The notes under the pieces were generated by a model. The model had not been told where the DNA came from, ran no database searches, and worked only from the letters and a program-made list of their open reading frames with translations. This document shows, one piece after another, positions 6,863 to 11,468 of a DNA stretch of 11,468 nt (position 1 is its first letter; every line of letters begins with the position of its first letter). Made by a program: the position numbers and the translations under genes. Source of the stretch: Oscillospiraceae bacterium (lineage in GTDB: Bacteria; Bacillota; Clostridia; Oscillospirales; Oscillospiraceae); assembly GCA_031280855.1 (NCBI GenBank), contig JAITGH010000012.1, positions 1-11,468 of the forward strand, given 5' to 3'.

Positions 6863-7737
6863 CAAACTTCCTCCTTATCGGTCGTCTTCTTCGCCGCGCT
6901 TCGAATCTTGGAGATGACGGTGTTCGAGGCAACGTCGTCCGCGATCAGCTCGGAGCGCAGCAGCGATTGCAAGATATCGGGCGCGAGCCTACGCTTCAGC
7001 ATACCGCCCGTCGCGACGCTTATCGCGCCGGTCTCCTCCGAGACGACGACGACGACCGCGTCGGTAAGCTCGCTGATCCCGATCGCGGCGCGGTGCCGCG
7101 TCCCGAGATTACGGTCGATGTTCGGGTTCTGCGAAAGCGGCAGCATACACGCGGCGGCGGAGATCCGCCCGTTGCGGATTATCGCCGCACCGTCATGTAA
7201 CGGAGTCTTCGGGTAGAATATGTTCTTGATCAGCTCCTTATTTACGCTCGCGTCAAGTTCGGAGCCGCTCTTCACGATGTCGTCCAGCTTCATTTTGCGC
7301 TCGAAGACGATCAGCGCGCCTGTGGAGGATTTGGAGAACTCTGCGGCGGCGGCGGTGATTGCGTCGATGATCGCGTCGTACTCCTTCGCGCCGACTTTGC
7401 GAGCGGTGGAGAACACTTGCGACAGGTCGCTGCTGCCAAGCCGCTCTAAAAAGTGGCGGAACTCCGGCTGGAACAGCACGATAATCGCGAGGATCCCGAT
7501 CTTGAACGTCTCTCCGATCAGCACGTTCACCACGGTCATACGAAGCGACGCCGCAAGCCACATCAGCCCGAGCAACAGCAGCACTCCGCGCATAACTCGC
7601 CCGGAACCCGTGCGGGAGAAGTAACTGACCATCTTGTAGATGAAGAACGCGACGACCGCGATATCAAGCACGTCGGCGGGGCCGATCGTGCGGGCATAGT
7701 CCCAGACGAATCCGGCGATCTCCGGCAACCAGTCCAC
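6862..7737 (-). CDS. cdaA: Diadenylate cyclase CdaA (c-di-AMP synthase)
   Basis: CdaA makes cyclic di-AMP from two ATP at the membrane, a second messenger for potassium, osmotic and cell-wall balance. The 291-residue protein has three membrane helices (roughly 20-40, 50-67, 75-95, ending in LFQPEFRHFLERLG), then a cytoplasmic DAC domain with the catalytic DGA (182-184) within PLHDGAAII and the ATP-binding RHR (214-216) within GTRHRAAIG; both are intact, so the enzyme should be active. The start is GTG 7737: a perfect AAGGAGGT lies six bases upstream, at 7744-7751. A longer in-frame reading up to 8037 would cross the promoter and is rejected. The cdaA-cdaR pair is the standard arrangement in Bacillota. 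A promoter with perfect TATAAT is 34 bases upstream. Confidence 0.96.
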   Translation of the reverse strand: MDWLPEIAGFVWDYARTIGPADVLDIAVVAFFIYKMVSYFSRTGSGRVMRGVLLLLGLMWLAASLRMTVVNVLIGETFKIGILAIIVLFQPEFRHFLERLGSSDLSQVFSTARKVGAKEYDAIIDAITAAAAEFSKSSTGALIVFERKMKLDDIVKSGSELDASVNKELIKNIFYPKTPLHDGAAIIRNGRISAAACMLPLSQNPNIDRNLGTRHRAAIGISELTDAVVVVVSEETGAISVATGGMLKRRLAPDILQSLLRSELIADDVASNTVISKIRSAAKKTTDKEEV

Positions 7738-7743
7738 GCTTGC

Positions 7744-7751
7744 ACCTCCTT
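7744..7751 (-). promoter_or_regulatory. Perfect Shine-Dalgarno deciding the GTG start of cdaA
   Basis: The minus strand reads AAGGAGGT here, followed by six bases and then GTG GAC TGG. This fixes the start of CdaA at 7737 and rules out the earlier in-frame ATG at 7753-7755, which lies just upstream of this site. Confidence 0.9.
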
Positions 7752-7770
7752 GCATACTTTGTCTCAGTTT

Positions 7771-7799
7771 ATTATACACCAAAGCGGCGGGAAACGCAA
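7771..7799 (-). promoter_or_regulatory. Sigma70-type promoter of the cdaA operon
   Basis: On the minus strand TTGCGT (7794-7799) is followed after 17 bases by a perfect TATAAT (7771-7776). Transcription would start near 7764, leaving a leader of about 27 bases before the cdaA GTG. A short palindrome, AACGC-AA-GCGTT (7793-7804), overlaps the -35 and may be an operator; that is inference. Confidence 0.75.
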
Positions 7800-7810
7800 G
7801 CGTTATTTGC

Positions 7811-7842
7811 GGCAAAACGCGCAAGTGGCAAAACGCGCAAGT
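7811..7842. repeat. Perfect 16-bp tandem duplication between divergent promoters
   Basis: GGCAAAACGCGCAAGT occurs twice head to tail (7811-7826 and 7827-7842). It lies just upstream of the cdaA -35 and about 70 bases upstream of the hydrolase -35. The nearby AAACGCAAGCG (7792-7802) is a related third copy of the core. The repeat could be a regulator binding array or a slipped-strand duplication. Confidence 0.9.
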
Positions 7843-7909
7843 TATGGTAACAAAGATTACAAATCGAGCATAAGTGTCCGTTATCTCATACATAATTTTG
7901 GAAAAGTGT

Positions 7910-7938
7910 TTGACAAGTATTCCCGAATATGGTATACT
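7910..7938 (+). promoter_or_regulatory. Consensus sigma70 promoter of the GH26-type hydrolase gene
   Basis: TTGACA (7910-7915) and TATACT (7933-7938) are separated by exactly 17 bases, so this is close to an ideal housekeeping promoter. Transcription would start near 7945, about 30 bases before ATG 7976 and about 70 before the alternative TTG 8018. It also shows that in-frame codons upstream (from 7874) are not translated. Confidence 0.88.
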
Positions 7939-7975
7939 AAGCCGAAACGTAAATTTCAGATCGGAGATTACAGCA

Positions 7976-10237
7976 ATGCGTAAATCAGCACCAGCATCAT
8001 ACGGGAGGAGAGTAATATTGCGGCGGCTTATTACCATTTTTCATATTTTCGCGATCACCGCCGCGATATTCGCCTCACCTCTGCGTGCAAGCGCAGTTAA
8101 AATGGGAGACACCAAGTCCGTACCGTCATTGTTTTGGAAAGTCTTAAGCGCGTACGAAGACGCAGTTAACTCGGGCGACAATTCCAAGATCGCCTCCGCC
8201 GGTGAAGGCGTAATCGCGTACTGGTTAGACGGCAATAGCGCGGAATCGAAAGCCGACTTGTGGCGATCAGATCCCGCTGCTTACGGCTGGGAGATCAACA
8301 ACTGCTGGGGTATCTCGTTCCAAGTTGGTAACATTTACCGTGAGTCCGGTCGATCCGCCGATGAAATTCGGATGGTCAAGGTCTCACTTGCTATGCTTGA
8401 TCTCTACAAAGCTTTGATTTCATCCGGCATTGTCTCCGGAAGCCTTGCGGATATGGATTTCGCTCGCATGGAACTGGAAAGCCGATTGCAAGCCAACACC
8501 GTCAGTATGACCGCATACGCGGAACTTCGCGACGGACAGGGTACTACCAAGTCGTACAGCGCAAAGTATGTCCCCTCAAGCGGAGTGTACTTCGGCGAAC
8601 CCGCCAACGACCTTATCACCGGCGGCGCCAAAAAACCGAGCGCGGCGCTAATCTATGTCGAGTTTGATCGTGACGACCTTGAAACACGCGTAAAACACGA
8701 GTTAAAAACTTTGGAGTCCATTGGCATTACTCCATCGAAGTTGTCGGTTATCGAACTTGCCTGGAACTTTGACAACCACTCCGCTACCATTAACGGAGTT
8801 CCAAATCAAACTGCAAAGATAACCGCAGCCGCGAAGTATCTAAAGTCAACCGGGTTACCCATTCTGCTTCGAGTCGGTGCGGAGATGAACGCCTTTACGG
8901 ACAACCCTGATCCGGAGAAGTTCAAGACCGCGTTTCGAACTATTGCAAAGATCATGCACTCCGACGCACCCAACGTAATGTTGCTCTGGTCTCCGAACTA
9001 TGTCAACTCGGCAGGGTTTACGTTTGACATGTTTTATCCGGGCGATGAACACGTCGATTGGGTCGGAATGTCGCTATACACGACCAAATACTTTGGTGCG
9101 GTTGGTACGACTGCCGACGAGTCGCAGCAAGCGATCTACAAGGTCGGCAAGTACGCCAACCCGATCTCGTACATGCGCGAACTTGTAAATCAATACGGAG
9201 CCCGAAAACCGATCATTATCTCGGAGGGCGGGGTTTCCTTGCGCTGGAATCCAACCGGAGAGAATCTCAGCGAGTGGGCATTGACGCAAATCCGTGCAAC
9301 TTACGCATATCTGCCGATCCTTTTCCCGGAGGTCAAGGCTGTTCTGTGGTTCAATGCGGATCGCGATTACGATAAGTTCAGCTACCATTTCGGCGATAGC
9401 TATGAGGCGAAGAACCTTTACATGCAACTGACAGGCGGAGACTATTTCATCGGACTTGGCGAGTCGAAGTCAAAAGTCACATACAAAAAGCTTGGCTCGG
9501 CAACGTTCCCGGCGGGTGAGATTGTGATATGCACTTACGTCGAGTCTTCCGACATTCCGGCTGTAACGGTTCAGTACTTCGTTGACGGCACTTGGAAACA
9601 GGAAAGCGCGACGGTACCGTTCCGGGCATCGCTTGACTTTGGCTCGCTCCCCGACGGCGATCATAAGCTGCTTATTAAGACGTTGCTGCGCGGCTCGGTA
9701 ACCGTCGAGCAGGAGTTCTACATGCGCAAAAGCGGCAACACCGTCGAAGTCTCTTCCAACGCGATCACGGGAACTCCTCCGGCGGTGACGCCCACTCCGC
9801 CGCCCACGGTCGGGAGTGTGTCGGCGGTTCCCACCGCCGCGAAAGTGCTGGTCGGCACTGCAGAAGTCGCGTTCGAGGCGTATTACATCGATGGTAACAA
9901 CTACTTCAAGCTGCGCGATGTTGCGTTCGCGTTATCGGACAAGTTCGAGGTACTATGGGACGCGGGTAAGTCCGCAATAACGCTCGTGCCAAACACGGTG
10001 TACACACCAAACAACTCGGAACTGCTGCCCGGCGACGGGCTTGAGAAGAACGCGTTACTGTCCGCAGACAAGGTCTACATGGACGGAGCGGAACTCTCGC
10101 TGTCGGCGTATAAGATCGGCGGAAACAACTACTTCAAGTTGCGCGACATCGGGATCGCATTGAACTTCAACGTGTCATGGGATTCCGTCAACGGCGCAAT
10201 ACGTATCGACAAGGATCAGCCGTACACTGCCGACTAG
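7976..10237 (+). CDS. Secreted GH26-type (beta-mannanase-like) glycoside hydrolase with stalk repeats
   Basis: The 753-residue protein is probably exported and acts on beta-mannan or a related glycan. Order of parts: signal peptide (1-40; hydrophobic 18-33, likely cleavage after ASA 38-40); an unrecognised mainly helical region (41 to about 200); a GH26-like barrel (about 205-490); an Ig-like beta domain (about 495-595); a Pro/Thr linker (599-613); and two copper amine oxidase N-like stalk repeats (about 616-753), each with NNYFKLRD (YFKLRD at 643-648 and 719-724). GH26 hallmarks are RVGAEMN with Glu303 as likely acid/base, LLWSPN (336-341), YPGDEHVDWVGMSLY (354-368), and ISEGGVS with Glu417 as likely nucleophile. 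Both catalytic glutamates are present. Start choice: ATG 7976 has GGAG nine bases upstream, but TTG 8018 (residue 15) has a much stronger GGGAGGAG seven bases upstream and would start a compact signal peptide (MRRLITIF). Substrate is inferred from the family only. Confidence 0.85.
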   Translation: MRKSAPASYGRRVILRRLITIFHIFAITAAIFASPLRASAVKMGDTKSVPSLFWKVLSAYEDAVNSGDNSKIASAGEGVIAYWLDGNSAESKADLWRSDPAAYGWEINNCWGISFQVGNIYRESGRSADEIRMVKVSLAMLDLYKALISSGIVSGSLADMDFARMELESRLQANTVSMTAYAELRDGQGTTKSYSAKYVPSSGVYFGEPANDLITGGAKKPSAALIYVEFDRDDLETRVKHELKTLESIGITPSKLSVIELAWNFDNHSATINGVPNQTAKITAAAKYLKSTGLPILLRVGAEMNAFTDNPDPEKFKTAFRTIAKIMHSDAPNVMLLWSPNYVNSAGFTFDMFYPGDEHVDWVGMSLYTTKYFGAVGTTADESQQAIYKVGKYANPISYMRELVNQYGARKPIIISEGGVSLRWNPTGENLSEWALTQIRATYAYLPILFPEVKAVLWFNADRDYDKFSYHFGDSYEAKNLYMQLTGGDYFIGLGESKSKVTYKKLGSATFPAGEIVICTYVESSDIPAVTVQYFVDGTWKQESATVPFRASLDFGSLPDGDHKLLIKTLLRGSVTVEQEFYMRKSGNTVEVSSNAITGTPPAVTPTPPPTVGSVSAVPTAAKVLVGTAEVAFEAYYIDGNNYFKLRDVAFALSDKFEVLWDAGKSAITLVPNTVYTPNNSELLPGDGLEKNALLSADKVYMDGAELSLSAYKIGGNNYFKLRDIGIALNFNVSWDSVNGAIRIDKDQPYTAD

Positions 10238-10291
10238 TGCCTTATTGCAACTTCTGCCTGGGGTGCCTAGATTCAGATGCCCGATGAGGAC

Positions 10292-10394
10292 GCGCTTACA
10301 ACCGACGCGCCGTAAGCGCTCGCACCAAAGCTCAAAGCTTAACCCGCGCACTCTAATCCGGCGAGCCACACGGCTCGTCGGATTGTCGCTTTGG
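10292..10394. other. Structured intergenic region with nested stems after the hydrolase gene
   Basis: The 254 bases between the hydrolase stop and the MarR start hold no supportable gene. GCGCTTAC (10292-10299) pairs perfectly with GTAAGCGC (10312-10319). A second stem of 13 pairs joins AATCCGGCGAGCC (10355-10367) to GGCTCGTCGGATT (10372-10384) with an ACAC loop and one G-U pair, and CCAAAGC (10325-10331) can close around it with GCTTTGG (10388-10394). The strong stem may end transcription of the hydrolase gene, but only a weak T-rich tail (GTCGCTTT) follows, so a standard intrinsic terminator is not clear. Confidence 0.6.
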
Positions 10395-10434
10395 AAAGAT
10401 TTACAAAGTGTTCACAAATCGTCGCAGTTTTATG

Positions 10435-10463
10435 TTGACAAATAAACCTAACAGTGTTATATT
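10435..10463 (+). promoter_or_regulatory. Near-consensus sigma70 promoter of the marR-ABC operon
   Basis: TTGACA (10435-10440) and TATATT (10458-10463) are 17 bases apart. The expected start near 10470 lies about 20 bases before the GTG of the MarR gene. The word CAGTGTT occurs just before and overlapping the -10 (10452-10458) and again at 10469-10475, with a further AGTGTT at 10407-10412; these direct repeats flank the promoter and could be regulator sites, which is only a suggestion. Confidence 0.85.
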
Positions 10464-10491
10464 ATTAGCAGTGTTGAGGGAGGAGTGGCAA

Positions 10492-10965
10492 GTGAACGAC
10501 AATACAACTCACGCGTCCGATTTCGCGTTCGACGCCGCGTCCGATTTCGCGTTCGACGCCGCCGTCAGGCTAAGCGAGATTATCAAGCAGTACAAGCCCG
10601 GGATGGTGGAGGAGATGCTGAAACGCTTCAAGGGCGAGGGCTTCATTCTCGCGTTCCTCTCCGATGGCGGAGTACTGATCCCGAGCGACCTGTCCGCCGA
10701 GATGGGCGTAAGCTCCGCTCGAATCGCGGTGGTACTGCGAAGCCTTGAGTCGAAGGGGCTGGTAACGCGAGCGACGGACGAGTCGGATCATCGGCGCGTG
10801 CTTGTCTCGATTACCGACGCGGGTCGGGAGCGTGCGGAGACCGCCGTCGCCGAGGGACGCTCGAACGTTGAGCGTGCGTTCCGCGAGATGGGCGAGCCCG
10901 ACACGCGTGAGTTCCTGCGAACGATGCGGCTGTTCCTTGACAGCATATCCAAAGCGACACACTAA
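10492..10965 (+). CDS. MarR-family winged-helix transcriptional regulator
   Basis: The 157-residue protein is a MarR-type DNA-binding repressor, likely acting on its own operon. After an unusual N-terminal extension (residues 8-23 are ASDFAFDA repeated exactly twice) come a dimerisation helix region (25-47), a helix-turn-helix (about 64-87, with IPSDLSAEMGVSSARIAVVLRS written across it), and the wing with TDESDHRRVLVSITDAGR (95-112), the typical MarR wing pattern, followed by C-terminal helices. GTG 10492 is the start because GGGAGGAG (10478-10485) is six bases upstream and the promoter lies at 10435-10463; the in-frame ATGs at 10408 and 10432 lie upstream of the expected transcription start. 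The ABC ATPase gene follows 18 bases after the stop. MarR genes next to ABC exporters often sense toxic compounds; the ligand here is unknown. Confidence 0.9.
   Translation: MNDNTTHASDFAFDAASDFAFDAAVRLSEIIKQYKPGMVEEMLKRFKGEGFILAFLSDGGVLIPSDLSAEMGVSSARIAVVLRSLESKGLVTRATDESDHRRVLVSITDAGRERAETAVAEGRSNVERAFREMGEPDTREFLRTMRLFLDSISKATH
10513..10560 (+). repeat. Perfect 24-bp in-frame tandem duplication in the marR gene
   Basis: Bases 10513-10536 are repeated exactly at 10537-10560, each coding ASDFAFDA. Because the unit is a multiple of three, copy-number change would keep the frame. The lack of any silent difference between copies suggests a recent duplication. Confidence 0.95.
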
Positions 10966-10983
10966 CGAATAAGGAGAAGTGCA

Positions 10984-11468
10984 ATGCTTCAATTGAAGAA
11001 CATCACGAAGACGTACAAGGCCGGCACGACGACGGTGGAAGCACTGAAGGGCGTTAACCTTGCGTTTCGGGATAGCGAGTTCGTCGCGATACTGGGACCC
11101 TCCGGCTGCGGTAAGACGACGATGCTGAATATCCTCGGGGGGCTGGATCGTTATACCGACGGCGACCTCGTGATTAACGGGCGTTCGACGAAGGACTACA
11201 ACGACCGCGATTGGGACAACTATCGCAATCGCCGGGTTGGGTTCGTCTTCCAGAACTATAACCTGATCACGCACCAAAGCGTACTTGCGAACGTGGAGCT
11301 GGCGATGACGCTTAGCGGCGTAGGAGTCGGGGAGCGCCGCCGCCGAGCGAAGGAGGCGCTGGAGCGCGTCGGGCTGGGCGATCAGCTTCGCAAGAAGCCG
11401 AATCAGATGTCCGGCGGTCAAATGCAGCGCGTCGCGATCGCTCGCGCTCTTGTCAATAATCCGGATAT
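10984..11468 (+). CDS. ABC transporter ATP-binding protein (MacB/LolD type), partial
   Basis: The 5' part of an ABC ATPase gene, 161 codons visible, open to the window edge. The cytoplasmic ATPase powers a transporter or mechanotransmission complex. Visible are Walker A GPSGCGKTT (38-46), the Q-loop FVFQNYNLI with Gln90, and the signature MSGGQMQR (142-149) followed by VAIARALVNNPD; Walker B is just beyond the edge. The TYKAGTTTVEALKGVNL opening and NYNLI after the Q-loop are typical of the MacB/LolD/FtsE group, which pairs with FtsX/MacB-type permeases, so such a permease is expected downstream or fused to it. ATG 10984 has AAGGAG seven bases upstream. It lies 18 bases after the MarR gene and is probably its regulatory target. 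Confidence 0.93.
   Translation, partial: MLQLKNITKTYKAGTTTVEALKGVNLAFRDSEFVAILGPSGCGKTTMLNILGGLDRYTDGDLVINGRSTKDYNDRDWDNYRNRRVGFVFQNYNLITHQSVLANVELAMTLSGVGVGERRRRAKEALERVGLGDQLRKKPNQMSGGQMQRVAIARALVNNPD

Noticed and set aside
7811..7842. Possible start of a CRISPR array
   Set aside because: The two 16-bp copies are directly adjacent with no spacer, and no cas gene is present.
7738..8037. N-terminal extension of CdaA by 100 residues
   Set aside because: It would cross the cdaA promoter and the divergent promoter region, and the perfect AAGGAGGT at 7744-7751 points to GTG 7737.
10245..10445. Small plus-strand open frame of 66 codons after the hydrolase
   Set aside because: It starts with TTG without a Shine-Dalgarno, has low-complexity Arg/Ser content, and runs through the stems and the -35 of the marR promoter.
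10492..11468. Toxin-antitoxin or phage-defence module
   Set aside because: The two genes are a normal MarR regulator and an ABC ATPase with standard motifs; no toxin, nuclease or defence domain is visible.

Overview
The window looks like a chromosomal segment of a fairly GC-rich member of the Clostridia (Bacillota), perhaps of the Oscillospirales type. This rests on gene content only: a cdaA-cdaR (YbbR) pair, a yicC-gmk-rpoZ-priA cluster, a DUF5685 gene next to a cysteine-tailed J-domain gene, and a secreted enzyme ending in 'copper amine oxidase N-like' stalk repeats. Strong GGAGG-type ribosome binding sites and frequent GTG/TTG starts fit this. No RNA gene, insertion sequence, prophage gene or CRISPR array was seen.

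Left part (1-7737) is all on the minus strand and reads right to left. A sigma70-type promoter at 7771-7799 starts a tightly packed operon: cdaA (c-di-AMP synthase), cdaR (its membrane regulator), a minimal RseC/SoxR-reducing-like cysteine protein, a DUF5685 protein, a J-domain protein with a nine-cysteine tail, and a small polytopic membrane protein. Most junctions are TGATG or TAATG stop/start overlaps. After a 144-base gap follows yicC-gmk-rpoZ-priA; priA leaves the window at base 1. The remA/DUF370 and coaBC genes that often sit in this cluster in Bacillota are absent.

Right part (7976-11468) is on the plus strand. A consensus promoter (7910-7938) drives a secreted 753-residue GH26-type (beta-mannanase-like) glycoside hydrolase with an Ig-like domain and two stalk repeats. 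A structured intergenic stretch follows, then a second near-consensus promoter (10435-10463) drives a MarR-family regulator and, 18 bases later, the ATPase of a MacB/LolD-type ABC transporter that leaves the window.

The most interesting points are the compact cysteine-rich module behind cdaAR (RseC-like, DUF5685, Cys-tailed J protein, membrane protein), and two perfect tandem duplications: 16 bp between the divergent cdaA and hydrolase promoters, and 24 bp in frame at the N-terminus of the MarR gene. I do not see a proven new system; the cysteine-rich module is the best candidate for an undescribed one.
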